Assembly (NCBI GenBank): GCA_963545585.1
Contig: CAUUKX010000003.1
Location: 1 to 57,901 of the forward strand
Length of the DNA: 57,901 bases
Direction: 5' to 3'
Source of the DNA: W11650 sp963545585
Lineage (GTDB): Bacteria > Bacillota > Clostridia > Lachnospirales > Vallitaleaceae
Shown piece by piece: positions 9,612 through 17,670 of this stretch. A model generated the notes under the pieces. That model was not told the DNA's origin and did no database searches. It worked only from the letters and a program-made list of their open reading frames with translations. Position 1 is the first letter of the stretch. Each line of letters begins with the position of its first letter. The translations under genes were made by a program, and so were the position numbers.

Positions 9612-9735
9612 ACTTATAAATGGCTCGTCTGGGCAAAAATATGTAGCACTTCGATCAGGGCAGACCGCCCGGGTAGAAAGCGGAGCTTTCGGTCAAAGCA
9701 GAAGTGCGCAGCACTTCCATCCGAGGAAACGTTGT
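9612..9735. repeat. Degenerate hairpin-mosaic element, copy D
   Basis: It retains GAAAGC/GCTTTC (loop GGA) and GAAGTGC/GCACTTC (loop GCA) hairpins and a GCCCGGG remnant, but both CTCAACTTTCC-type ends are lost. It occupies the gap between rsmI and the ECF gene. Confidence 0.65.
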
Positions 9736-9773
9736 GTTAATTTAAAAACTCTGCCCTGCTTTCCCATTTCCGG

Positions 9774-10646
9774 CTATATCCCGCCAATTTCAGTTTCTTC
9801 GCTTTGGCCGTGAAAATAGCGGTACAGTTTGCGCTTAGCCGTTCCCCTATCCTTAGCCATTTGCTTGAGCGCCTGCTTCGGCTCGATCCCCTGCCGGACA
9901 TAAAAATCCAAATGATCCTCTAAACTCATTTCCGTCCATTGCTGCTGCTCCCGCGCCTGCAACTCCCGGCGATCTTTTCCAGCTACAATCAAAACATACT
10001 CGCCCTTAGGCGGAGCTGCTTGATAATAAGCCGCTGCTTCGGCCAAAGAAAAATGCCGGACTTCTTCATATTTTTTAGTCAGCTCTCTGGCCAAACTAAT
10101 CCGGCGCTCTCCGCCAAAGGCCGCCGCCATTGCCGTCAAAGTTTTGACCAAACGGTGCGGCGCTTCGTAAAAAATCAGGGAATAGGGCAGTTCCGCCACT
10201 TCCTTCAGCTTTTCTTCCCTTTCCTTTTTTTCGGCTGGTAAAAAGCCAAAAAATGCAAACTCCTGTAAAGCGTGTTCCGACAGCACCAGCGCACTGACAA
10301 AAGCCGTTGGCCCGGGCACAGTCGTCACCGGAATTCCTCTTTTGATACAGGCCTTAACCAAATCTCCGCCGGGATCGGATATGCCCGGCATACCGGCATC
10401 GGTAACCAGCGCAATTTTCTTGCCCTCCGCCAAAAGCCGCAAAAAATATTCCTGTTTTTCCCGCTTATTATGTTCATGATAACTGCTCAGCTTATTTTTA
10501 ATCTGATAATACTGCAACAGCTTCTGCGTCTGCCGGGTATCCTCCGCCGCGATCAAATCGGCTTCTGTCAATATTCGCACGCAGCGGTAACTGATATCTT
10601 CCAAATTGCCGATTGGCGTTCCGGTTAAATACAAACCTCCATCCAT
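9774..10646 (-). CDS. rsmI: 16S rRNA (cytidine1402-2'-O)-methyltransferase
   Basis: Methylates the ribose of C1402 in the 30S decoding centre using S-adenosylmethionine. The start LYLTGTPIGNLEDISYRCVRI, the AAEDTRQTQKLL segment and the VTDAGMPGISDPG motif are characteristic. 290 residues, normal length. An AAGGAG site lies seven bases before the start. It is the last gene of the tmk-yaaR-holB-ricT-yabB-rsmI operon, as in Bacillus. yabA and yazA, which sit nearby in B. subtilis, are absent. Confidence 0.95.
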   Translation of the reverse strand: MDGGLYLTGTPIGNLEDISYRCVRILTEADLIAAEDTRQTQKLLQYYQIKNKLSSYHEHNKREKQEYFLRLLAEGKKIALVTDAGMPGISDPGGDLVKACIKRGIPVTTVPGPTAFVSALVLSEHALQEFAFFGFLPAEKKEREEKLKEVAELPYSLIFYEAPHRLVKTLTAMAAAFGGERRISLARELTKKYEEVRHFSLAEAAAYYQAAPPKGEYVLIVAGKDRRELQAREQQQWTEMSLEDHLDFYVRQGIEPKQALKQMAKDRGTAKRKLYRYFHGQSEETEIGGI

Positions 10647-10657
10647 CTCTTACTCCT

Positions 10658-10777
10658 TCAATTTTCCGGCCATCCGCCAAAGTCAATCCTGCGGACGGCA
10701 GCAGCACCGTTCCCCGCTGCTAAGCGCTGCCCCTTTTCGCCGCAAGCGCAGGAAACATCTACGCCGCCATTCCCCAT
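10658..10777 (-). CDS. Possible small protein between yabB and rsmI
   Basis: A 39-codon frame that fits the gap between yabB and rsmI. It starts at ATG 10777 and its TGA directly precedes the rsmI ribosome site. The peptide begins MGNGGVDVSCACGEKG and ends RRIDFGGWPEN, with a CxC pair near residue 10. The ribosome site (GAGCTGG) is weak. I do not recognise a family. It may be a real small gene or a chance frame. Confidence 0.25.
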   Translation of the reverse strand: MGNGGVDVSCACGEKGQRLAAGNGAAAVRRIDFGGWPEN

Positions 10778-10791
10778 ATCCAGCTCAGCTT

Positions 10792-11523
10792 TTAATACCG
10801 GTAAATTTCCAGCACTTCCGGCATATAGCTGCCGTCCGGTCGGTAAATCACCAGTGTCGGTTCAATCCGCAGGTAGGGTTTGGCACCCCGCACCGCTTCC
10901 AGCAAAAACAAGTTCGGCTCCTTCTCCGCCTCGGGCTGCACCAGCCGCAGGCGTTTCGGCTCCAAGCCGTATTTTTTCAACAAACAAATAACCTCCGGCA
11001 GACGGTTCGGCCGATGCACCATGCAAAGACTGCCCTGCGACTTTAGATGCTGAGCGGCCTTTTGGATAATCGTTTCCAAATCACAGCAAATTTCATGCCG
11101 GGCAATCGCCTTATCTTCCTGAGTTGGAATCAGTCCGGCATTCATATACGGCGGATTGACCATAATCCGGTCAAAAAAGGACAGCGGAAAAATTTTTTCC
11201 ATTTCCCGCAAATCACCCTGCCGAACCTCAATCCTCTCCTGCAAATGATTATAGCGGACGGAGCGCCCGGCCATGTCAGCATATTTGGCCTGTAATTCAA
11301 TCGCCCGATAAGTCGTGTCTGGATAATAGGCTGCCATCAGAATCGGGATAATCCCCGTGCCCGTGCCGATATCCAAAATCATCTCCTCGGGTCTGGCCTT
11401 GGCAAAATGAACCAGCAAAACCGCATCCAGTCCGAAACAAAACCCGGCCGGATCTTGAATCAAATAATAGCCTTTCACATTTAAGTCGTCCAGCCGTTCC
11501 CCGGCTTTGATCAAATCCTTCAT
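10792..11523 (-). CDS. tRNA1(Val) (adenine37-N6)-methyltransferase-like protein (YabB/TrmN6 family)
   Basis: S-adenosylmethionine-dependent N6-adenine methyltransferase, probably acting on tRNA or rRNA. The SAM-binding motif ILDIGTGTGIIPILMA is near residue 44 and the catalytic NPPY (MVNPPYMNAG) is near residue 121. 243 residues. Its ATG overlaps the ricT stop in an ATGA, so translation is coupled. The position matches yabB of Bacillus subtilis. The exact substrate base is inferred from the family. Confidence 0.85.
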   Translation of the reverse strand: MKDLIKAGERLDDLNVKGYYLIQDPAGFCFGLDAVLLVHFAKARPEEMILDIGTGTGIIPILMAAYYPDTTYRAIELQAKYADMAGRSVRYNHLQERIEVRQGDLREMEKIFPLSFFDRIMVNPPYMNAGLIPTQEDKAIARHEICCDLETIIQKAAQHLKSQGSLCMVHRPNRLPEVICLLKKYGLEPKRLRLVQPEAEKEPNLFLLEAVRGAKPYLRIEPTLVIYRPDGSYMPEVLEIYRY

Positions 11524-12458
11524 CCTTTTTTATTCGGCTGCCTTTTGAAATTTTTAGCCTTGTCATTTTCCGGCTTATCCGTTTCTTTGGCAGCGGATGA
11601 ATCCGCTTTTTCCGGCTTGGCCTGCTTGTCCGGTGTCTTATGGTTTTTGGGCAGGCGCTCCAGCTCCGCCACCGCATATTGAACAATTTCCACATCTTCG
11701 CCCTGTTTGATTACGACTTTGACCTGCTGGCGCAAAAGATTAATATACTGAACTTCACCGACCACCCCGGTCGGTGTTTTCACCAAATCGCCAACCTTCG
11801 GCGAAATCTTATTCAGCTCCTCATAGGTTTCCTGTTCATATTGCAGACAGCACAAGAGCCGGCCGCAAATGCCGGAAATCTTGCTGGGACTAAGCGACAA
11901 ACTTTGATCCTTGGCCATCTTAATCGAAACCGGATGAAAATTGCTTAAAAAACTGCCGCAGCAGAGCGGCCGGCCGCAGCCGCCGATACTGGGAATCATT
12001 TTCGATTCGTCACGCACACCGATTTGGCGCAGCTCAATCCGAGTGCGAAAGATGGTTGCCAAATCCTTAACTAACTCCCGAAAATCGACCCGGTCATCCG
12101 AAGTAAAATAAAACAGCAGTTTATTGCGGTCAAAGGTATATTCCGAATCAACTAACTTCATATCCAGCTCACGCTCGACAATCTTGGCTTTGCAAATCTG
12201 AAAGGCTTCTTTGCTTTTCTCTAAATTTTCCTGATAGATGGCATCATCCTCCAGCGTCGCACAGCGAATTACTGGCTTCAGATCCTGAACAATTTCTTCT
12301 TCGGGTACTTCCTTATCGGCATAAACGACATGCCCGTATTCAATTCCCCTGGCCGTTTCCACAATCACATGGCGGCAGCTTTCATAATTCAGGCCATTAT
12401 CCGCAAAATAATAAATCTTCCCCGCTTTCCGGAAGCGGACACCGACGACCTTTATCAT
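11520..12458 (-). CDS. ricT: RicT/YaaT, PSP1 domain protein
   Basis: Homologue of B. subtilis RicT (YaaT), part of the RicA-RicF-RicT complex that influences RNase Y-dependent mRNA maturation and, in spore formers, the phosphorelay. The PSP1 domain contains the conserved Cys region IGGCGRPLCCGSFL and a second one, ISGICGRLLCCLQYE. Start 12458 is chosen: its GGAG site is well spaced and the ATGA overlaps the holB stop. The C-terminus is a Lys/Asp-rich tail (about 40 residues, likely disordered). RicA and RicF are not in the window. Confidence 0.9.
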   Translation of the reverse strand: MIKVVGVRFRKAGKIYYFADNGLNYESCRHVIVETARGIEYGHVVYADKEVPEEEIVQDLKPVIRCATLEDDAIYQENLEKSKEAFQICKAKIVERELDMKLVDSEYTFDRNKLLFYFTSDDRVDFRELVKDLATIFRTRIELRQIGVRDESKMIPSIGGCGRPLCCGSFLSNFHPVSIKMAKDQSLSLSPSKISGICGRLLCCLQYEQETYEELNKISPKVGDLVKTPTGVVGEVQYINLLRQQVKVVIKQGEDVEIVQYAVAELERLPKNHKTPDKQAKPEKADSSAAKETDKPENDKAKNFKRQPNKKG

Positions 12459-13396
12459 ACATTCTCCTTTAATAAGAATAAGCTCCAAATAATTAAACTT
12501 TTATTAACATTAGCCTTTAACTGCCTTTTTGCTGCCAGCAGATTGTGCGCCAAAAAATAGTATCGGTGCAGACTCTGCGCCGATACTGCTCCCGCTGGCC
12601 GCCGGCAATTTCCCCGCAGCCGCTCTGTTAAAGCAATTTGCAGCACAGTCAAGGCTTCTTCTAAGTTTTCGGCATATTTTTCCAAAACAGAAACCAATTC
12701 TATTATATCATGTTCCGGCATTTTTATAAACCTATCCAGCAAATTTTCTATATCCCTTTTCATATCCCGGAACATTTCCGAATCGGCCAGCTGCAAAAGC
12801 CGGCCAGGACTGCCCTCGGCAAAGGCAATCAAGTCCTCCCGTTCCGTGCGTCCGTGCCGCTTCAGGAACTCTCGCATTTCAGCCAGTGATAAAGGCTGCA
12901 CCTGCAGCCGAATGCAGCGGGAAAGCACTGTTTCCAGAAGCCGGTCTTTATTTTCGGTCAATAAAAAAAAGAGAGCATAGGCCGGCGGTTCTTCGATTGT
13001 TTTGAGCAGCACATTTTGAGCGGGCACTGTCATTGATTCAGCCGCTTCGATAATATAGATTTTATACCGGCTTTGATAAGGCCGGATTTCCAGCTCCTGC
13101 AAAATCATCTCCCGAATATCATCCACACCGTATCCGGTTTTCTTTGACGGCTGAACATAAATGACATCCGGATGATTGCCGGAAGCAAGCTGAAGGCAGT
13201 CCCGACACCGGCCACAGCTTTCCTCTCCTGCCCTTTCTCGGCACAGCAAAAAATTAGCTGCCGCATCCGCCAGCATCCGCTTGCCGCTCCCCCGGCTGCC
13301 CTCTACAATATAGGCATGAGCCAGCCTTTCGCCGGCATCCGCCCTGCGAAAATACTCTTTTAATTCCTGCTGCCCGATAATTTCCGCAAACTTCAT
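12455..13396 (-). CDS. holB: DNA polymerase III subunit delta'
   Basis: Clamp-loader subunit that works with tau/gamma and delta to place the beta clamp. The P-loop-like GSRGSGKRMLAD is near residue 33. A zinc module with four Cys (CRERAGEESCGRCRDC) follows. Sensor-type motifs are VLLKTIEEPP and LLETVLSRC. 313 residues, normal. An AAAGGAG site precedes the start. Its stop overlaps the ricT start. Confidence 0.93.
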   Translation of the reverse strand: MKFAEIIGQQELKEYFRRADAGERLAHAYIVEGSRGSGKRMLADAAANFLLCRERAGEESCGRCRDCLQLASGNHPDVIYVQPSKKTGYGVDDIREMILQELEIRPYQSRYKIYIIEAAESMTVPAQNVLLKTIEEPPAYALFFLLTENKDRLLETVLSRCIRLQVQPLSLAEMREFLKRHGRTEREDLIAFAEGSPGRLLQLADSEMFRDMKRDIENLLDRFIKMPEHDIIELVSVLEKYAENLEEALTVLQIALTERLRGNCRRPAGAVSAQSLHRYYFLAHNLLAAKRQLKANVNKSLIIWSLFLLKENV

Positions 13397-13407
13397 TGAC
13401 TGCTCCT

Positions 13408-13530
13408 TTATCTCCTCTTGCCCTCTTTCATGCCCAAAGCCTCCAGCCGCCAGTATCGAAATAGCTCGTATTTGCAGGCGGCACGCCCCGAGCCGAAATC
13501 AGTAGCTTCTGCCACCGCCGCCCAAACCAC
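13408..13530 (-). CDS. Possible small protein between yaaR and holB
   Basis: A 40-codon frame beginning with GTG at 13530 and ending at 13408, nine bases before the holB ribosome site. The peptide starts VVWAAVAEATDF and contains ACKYELFRYWRLEALGMK, which is amphipathic. There is no clear ribosome site and a possible terminator hairpin sits upstream, so support is weak. Family not recognised. Confidence 0.2.
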   Translation of the reverse strand: MVWAAVAEATDFGSGRAACKYELFRYWRLEALGMKEGKRR

Positions 13531-13588
13531 TTTATTTTATCTAACCGTTAAAAAAGCGATCCCCCTTAACAGGCATCGCCTTCTCTTT

Positions 13589-14026
13589 TTAAACAATCAT
13601 ATCTAACAGCAAGCCTTTGATTTCATCGACTTTCGCCAAAATATTCAGCCCGCTTTTTTCTTCCTTCATCAACTCTTGCGCCAAATCATCTAATTTTTTA
13701 TCGACTAATTTAACCAAACCGTAAACCCGATGCCGACCGCGCCGATCCAAAAAGTTTTCCCGGGAAAATTGATGCGAATTCGTTACCACCTCATTGACAA
13801 AATCCTTAATCAATTCGCGGTAACGCTTCATGTCCTTGATATCAATATGCTTGGCCAGCTTATCTCCCTGCGCAGCGATATCCTCCATCATTTGCTTCAG
13901 CCTGTCATACAGCTCCGCATTTTCCAGTTTGGAGGAAAGCACAAACTTAAAATCCGTTTCCGGTGCCTGTGTTTTTACCTGAACCGTCCCCAATGCCGAC
14001 GTCTGCTCTGTTCTTTCTACTTTCAT
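13589..14026 (-). CDS. yaaR: YaaR family protein (DUF327)
   Basis: Small helical protein of 145 residues with the family pattern LKQMMEDIAAQGDKLAKHIDIKDMKRYRELIKDF split over two helices, then FVNEVVTNSHQ and DRRGRHRVYGLVKLVDKKL. The function of the family is unknown. Its ATG overlaps the tmk stop (ATGA). It lies between tmk and holB as in Bacillus, but yaaQ is missing. After its stop a GCGAT...ATCGC hairpin followed by T's (about 13540-13580) could partly terminate transcription. Confidence 0.85.
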   Translation of the reverse strand: MKVERTEQTSALGTVQVKTQAPETDFKFVLSSKLENAELYDRLKQMMEDIAAQGDKLAKHIDIKDMKRYRELIKDFVNEVVTNSHQFSRENFLDRRGRHRVYGLVKLVDKKLDDLAQELMKEEKSGLNILAKVDEIKGLLLDMIV

Positions 14027-14646
14027 TTTCTTTCCTTCCCAAACTCCTGCTCCAGCCGCTGCCGAATTTGCGCATGCACCTCTGCCGGAGTCATGTCTGC
14101 ATCTATAATCATCCGGGGATAAGGATAGCTTTCCGCCAACTGTCGGAATCCCTGATTAACCTTAGTGTGAAACGGCATGGACTCAGCCTCCAGTCGATCC
14201 AGCTCTTTCTGTGCTTTTTTTCGGCGCAGCGCCTGTTCCTGACTGACAAACAAGAAAATCGTCAAATCCGGCATCCTACCGTTTATCGCAAACTGATTAA
14301 TCCGCTCGACCGTTTCCAGCCCCAGTCCCCGGGCAATTCCCTGATAGACATAAGACGACACTACATAACGGTCAGAAATCACAATCTTGCCGGCTGCCAA
14401 AGCCGGTTCAATCAACTCAACCACATGTTGCGCCCGACTGGCTGCATACAGCAACGCCTCTGTCCGAGCTGCCATCACCCGATTCTCCGGCCGCAGCAAA
14501 ACTTCTCTGATTTGCTCGCCGATATCCGTTCCGCCCGGCTCCCGAGTAATGACCACTGCCTGATGCCGCTGTTCAAAGTATTGGCGCAACAATTCCATCT
14601 GCGTTGATTTGCCAGAACCGTCCATCCCCTCAATCGCAATAAACAT
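14023..14646 (-). CDS. tmk: Thymidylate kinase
   Basis: Phosphorylates dTMP to dTDP with ATP. The P-loop is EGMDGSGKST at the N-terminus, the DR(E/Y) region is VISDRYVVSSYVYQG, and the lid region contains RRKKAQKELDRLE. 207 residues, normal. It lies 20 bp after the EAL/HDOD gene, so the two are probably co-transcribed, and heads the conserved yaaR-holB-ricT-yabB-rsmI group. Confidence 0.95.
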   Translation of the reverse strand: MFIAIEGMDGSGKSTQMELLRQYFEQRHQAVVITREPGGTDIGEQIREVLLRPENRVMAARTEALLYAASRAQHVVELIEPALAAGKIVISDRYVVSSYVYQGIARGLGLETVERINQFAINGRMPDLTIFLFVSQEQALRRKKAQKELDRLEAESMPFHTKVNQGFRQLAESYPYPRMIIDADMTPAEVHAQIRQRLEQEFGKERK

Positions 14647-14666
14647 TTTTCACCTCATCTGCGCAG

Positions 14667-15908
14667 TTAGCTCAGAACAATCATCCTCTCTGACCATTCG
14701 ACTGCCTGAACATAAATCTCCGGCAAATCATACTCGGACAATTCATGAACTTCCTTCTTCTCAAAATCACCTTTTTCATAGGCTAACAGCGCTTTATAAT
14801 CCTCCAGATACGGACTTCCTTTTTCCATGAGCAAGGTACTGATAATATTGCTGCTTAACGGCAGCTCCTTCACAACCTCTTCCATCGGCTTGCCCAAAAT
14901 TACATCCATCGTTGACAATACGCCAACCAACATCATTTCATTTTTGTCCTTGAGCGGATAAGCCTGTTTATCATGACTTTTTTCTCGAAGCCGCTCATTT
15001 TTCTCACCCAACAGTTCAAAGAACTTGGCTCTTTGCATACTGACCTTAATCAATTCCTTAGGCTGATCCTTAGCCAGCTTATGCACCATGATTAACGTGA
15101 ACCACTTGCGCAGGGTATCGACACCCAAAAGCGCCAGTGCCTGCAAAATCGAAGAAATCTGATAGGATCTGGTAAAGTTGGCATTGACAAGCTTGAGCAG
15201 TTTATAGGCCGTAATCGGCTCTCTTTCAATAATGAGTGCAATCTTCTTAAAATCTGGAGCTTGAGCCGACATTTCCTTTAAGATGGCAATGTCCTGCGGA
15301 CTGATATACTTAACGGCATGGGATTTCATCAAACTGGGACGGCTGAAGAAATAACCCTGAAAATAATCAAAACCCATATCCCTTGCCCATTCATAGACTT
15401 CTTGGCTTTCAATTTTTTCTGCCAACAGCACTTTCCCCGACTGGCGCATAGTATCATAAATATCTCGAATTTCCTGTTTGGTATTTTGCATAAAATCAAC
15501 TTTAATAATATCGACTGCATTGACCAGCTGCGGATATTTATAATCAGCACAAAAATCATCCAGCGCCAAAGTATACTGGTTCTGTTTTAGCTTTATCAGC
15601 ACCTCGTACAGCGCTTCATCCGGCTCGATGGTTTCCAAAAGCTCAACCACTACTTTTCTGGGATCCAGCAGCAATGGCATTTCCTGCGTCAGCAGCGACT
15701 TATTAAAGTTAATAAAGGCCTTGCCTTTGCCAATCAGCTTTTCCATACCAAAAGAAAAATAGCTGTTAATCAATAATTCTGATGTCGCCTGTTCATCCGA
15801 AACACTGGGATCAAACGCATTCGTTTCGGAATTTCGATATAACAACTCATATCCATAAACTTTGCTCTCCCGATCGAATATCGGCTGCCTTGCAACATAA
15901 ATTTCCAT
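14667..15908 (-). CDS. EAL and HDOD domain signalling protein (YuxH-like)
   Basis: 413-residue cytoplasmic signalling protein. Residues about 1-200 are an EAL-type domain (VARQPIFDRESKVYGYELLYRN, ALDDFCADYKYPQLV, IIKVDFMQNT). Residues about 200-400 are an HDOD domain. The EAL motif reads ELL, as is common in this group, so cyclic-di-GMP hydrolysis is doubtful and the domain may only bind a ligand. An AGAGGAG site precedes the ATG. It is the first gene of the tmk operon, an unusual place for it. Confidence 0.85.
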   Translation of the reverse strand: MEIYVARQPIFDRESKVYGYELLYRNSETNAFDPSVSDEQATSELLINSYFSFGMEKLIGKGKAFINFNKSLLTQEMPLLLDPRKVVVELLETIEPDEALYEVLIKLKQNQYTLALDDFCADYKYPQLVNAVDIIKVDFMQNTKQEIRDIYDTMRQSGKVLLAEKIESQEVYEWARDMGFDYFQGYFFSRPSLMKSHAVKYISPQDIAILKEMSAQAPDFKKIALIIEREPITAYKLLKLVNANFTRSYQISSILQALALLGVDTLRKWFTLIMVHKLAKDQPKELIKVSMQRAKFFELLGEKNERLREKSHDKQAYPLKDKNEMMLVGVLSTMDVILGKPMEEVVKELPLSSNIISTLLMEKGSPYLEDYKALLAYEKGDFEKKEVHELSEYDLPEIYVQAVEWSERMIVLS

Positions 15909-16019
15909 AATCTCCTCTTATTCTTTTGAATATCTATTCGCGTACATACTTGAATTCCACTTATCGTTTCCTTAATATTATCGGAATTTAATCGAAAAAT
16001 CAATAGTTAAATTTATTTA

Positions 16020-16237
16020 TTCAACTTTCCATAGTCTTTTTTGGCTTTATCCCGCTCAGAGAGCGGGTGCATGGGCCCACTCTCGCGATTTTCTTCGCAA
16101 ATCGCATTCCGTTCCTGCCCGCCGCCGAAAGGCGTAGCCTTTCTGGAAGCAACGAGCCCTGATCGAAAGCTTCGCTTTCTGCCCGGGCGGGCAATCTGCC
16201 TAAAAAAGACTGTTCTGGCGAACATGGGAAAGTTGAG
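16020..16237. repeat. Hairpin-mosaic element, copy E
   Basis: Termini TTCAACTTTCCAT (16020) and GGGAAAGTTGAG (to 16237). Flanks are TTATTTA (16013-16019) and TTATTCA (16238-16244). Internal hairpins: CCCGCTC/GAGCGGG, GCGATTTTC/GCAAATCGC (loop TTC), GAAAGGC/GCCTTTC (loop GTA), GAAAGC/GCTTTC (loop TTC), and the CTGCCCGGGCGGGCA palindrome. Confidence 0.9.
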
Positions 16238-16316
16238 TTATTCATTATTTCTTTGCACTCAGATAAACAAATGTTTATGTTAATACCGCCGGAACGTTTC
16301 ATTTACACTCACAATA

Positions 16317-16344
16317 GTAATTCGCTGAAATGTCAGTGAATTAC
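16317..16344. promoter_or_regulatory. Inverted repeat GTAATTC...GAATTAC, copy 1
   Basis: Arms GTAATTCGCTGA and TCAGTGAATTAC match at 11 of 12 positions around a four-base centre, 52 bases before the -35 box of the antiporter promoter. A related inverted repeat occurs at 45840-45883 upstream of glgA. It may be an operator or part of a small repeat element. Confidence 0.45.
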
Positions 16345-16395
16345 AAGCAGCTTATCTGAACGGTTGCTTTTTTCAAACGATTCGATGAAAAGCGC

Positions 16396-16424
16396 TTGAC
16401 AGACAGGCTGTTCTTTAGTAGTAT
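16396..16424 (+). promoter_or_regulatory. Promoter for the Ca2+/Na+ antiporter gene
   Basis: TTGACA at 16396-16401 and TAGTAT at 16419-16424 with a 17-base spacer. The leader is about 195 bases and carries a 9-bp tandem array. Confidence 0.7.
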
Positions 16425-16454
16425 AAAAAAATATTAAAGTTTTTGTCAACCACA

Positions 16455-16508
16455 GCCAAAACAGCCAAAACGGCCAAAACAGCCAAAACGGTCAAAGCAG
16501 CCCAAACC
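16455..16508 (+). repeat. 9-bp tandem array in the antiporter leader
   Basis: Six units of GCCAAAACR. The first four alternate GCCAAAACA and GCCAAAACG, giving an 18-bp higher-order period; the last two are diverged. It is open in several frames (Ala-Lys-Thr repeats forward, Leu-Ala-Val repeats on the other strand) but no start signal supports a gene. Confidence 0.85.
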
Positions 16509-16627
16509 GCTGAATCGGCCAAAGCCTGCCGCATCGCCCAAAAATACCGGCACTGGTACTGCTTGCTGATTTGCTTTCCCGCTGGCAGACAAAGCTTTCC
16601 CTCACTTTTCTCAGAAAGGATGCTTCT

Positions 16628-17641
16628 ATGGACGCAATACTGCATAGTTTTTTTGAAAGTCAATCTCTTTTTATTCTGCTTTTGATTATCGCCGTTTCCT
16701 TTTTTATATTAAGCAAAGGCGCCGATATCTTAGTTGATCAGGCAGTCAGTTTGTCGATTCGCTGGGGCATCCCCAAAATGGTCATCGGTGCAACCATCGT
16801 CAGCTTAGGTACAACCCTGCCGGAAGCAACCGTATCGGTTCTGGCCGCCATTAACGGCAATCCCGATATGGCACTGGGTAACGCCATCGGCTCCATTATC
16901 TGCGACACTGGCCTAATCATCGGCATTGCTGCCTTAATCGGTACTTTACCGGTTGATAAAAAAACCATTGACCGCCAAGGCTGGATTCAAATCGCTGCTG
17001 CCCTGCTGCTGTCTGTCATCGCTCTGCCCTTTTACCGAGCCGGCATCGGCGGGTATTTACCGCAGTGGGTTGGCTTTTTGTTCCTTCTTTTGCTGGCCGT
17101 TTATCTCTACACCATGATGAAATGGTCCATGACCTCAGGTGTTGATGAAGGCGCTTTGCTGGATGAAAAAAAATCACCGGTCATTCTCCAGCTTCTGAAA
17201 TTGGGATTGGGCATTGCTATGGTCATTTTTTCTTCCAAAATCCTGATTGGCAGCGTGGAAGTAACCGCTTTGCGGCTGGGCGTTCCGCAGTCAATCATTG
17301 CCGCTACTTTAGTTGCTTTCGGCACCAGCCTGCCGGAACTGATGACGGCCATTACATCCGTGCGCAAAGGGCATGGCGAGCTTGCCATCGGCAATATCAT
17401 CGGCGCTGATATTTTAAATGTGCTGTTTGTAGTCGGTGCGTCCGCTGCCGCTACCAAAGGGGGACTGCTCGTGCCGATTCATTTTTACTATGTGCAGATT
17501 CCGACCATGCTGATTATCCTTATTTTGTTCCGTATTTTTTCTAAAAATGCCAAATACGTGATTACCAAAAAAGAAGGGGCTGCTCTGCTGCTGTTTTACA
17601 GCATTTATTTAATTTTAAACTTCACCGTTAAGCTGTCTTAA
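16628..17641 (+). CDS. Ca2+/Na+ antiporter, CaCA family (YrbG-like)
   Basis: Membrane exchanger of 337 residues. About ten membrane segments are arranged as two inverted halves, each with an alpha-repeat: GATIVSLGTTLPEATVS / NAIGSIICDTGL in the first half and AATLVAFGTSLPELMTA / NIIGADILNVLFV in the second. These carry the acidic ion-binding residues. Start 16628 is chosen for its AGAAAGGA site; the frame is open further upstream without one. It is a single gene with its own promoter. Which cation it prefers cannot be told from sequence. Confidence 0.88.
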   Translation: MDAILHSFFESQSLFILLLIIAVSFFILSKGADILVDQAVSLSIRWGIPKMVIGATIVSLGTTLPEATVSVLAAINGNPDMALGNAIGSIICDTGLIIGIAALIGTLPVDKKTIDRQGWIQIAAALLLSVIALPFYRAGIGGYLPQWVGFLFLLLLAVYLYTMMKWSMTSGVDEGALLDEKKSPVILQLLKLGLGIAMVIFSSKILIGSVEVTALRLGVPQSIIAATLVAFGTSLPELMTAITSVRKGHGELAIGNIIGADILNVLFVVGASAAATKGGLLVPIHFYYVQIPTMLIILILFRIFSKNAKYVITKKEGAALLLFYSIYLILNFTVKLS

Positions 17642-17670
17642 CGGTGAGTAAAATCAAATCGAAACCTGCT

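Noticed and set aside
8438..9773. Tetrahydrofolate riboswitch for the ECF S component
   Set aside because: The upstream region (9575-9773) contains only worn hairpin-mosaic DNA and no matching conserved core.
16415..16685. Small frames with Ala-Lys-Thr or Leu-Ala-Val repeats over the 9-bp array
   Set aside because: No start signals, and the forward one overlaps the antiporter start in another frame.
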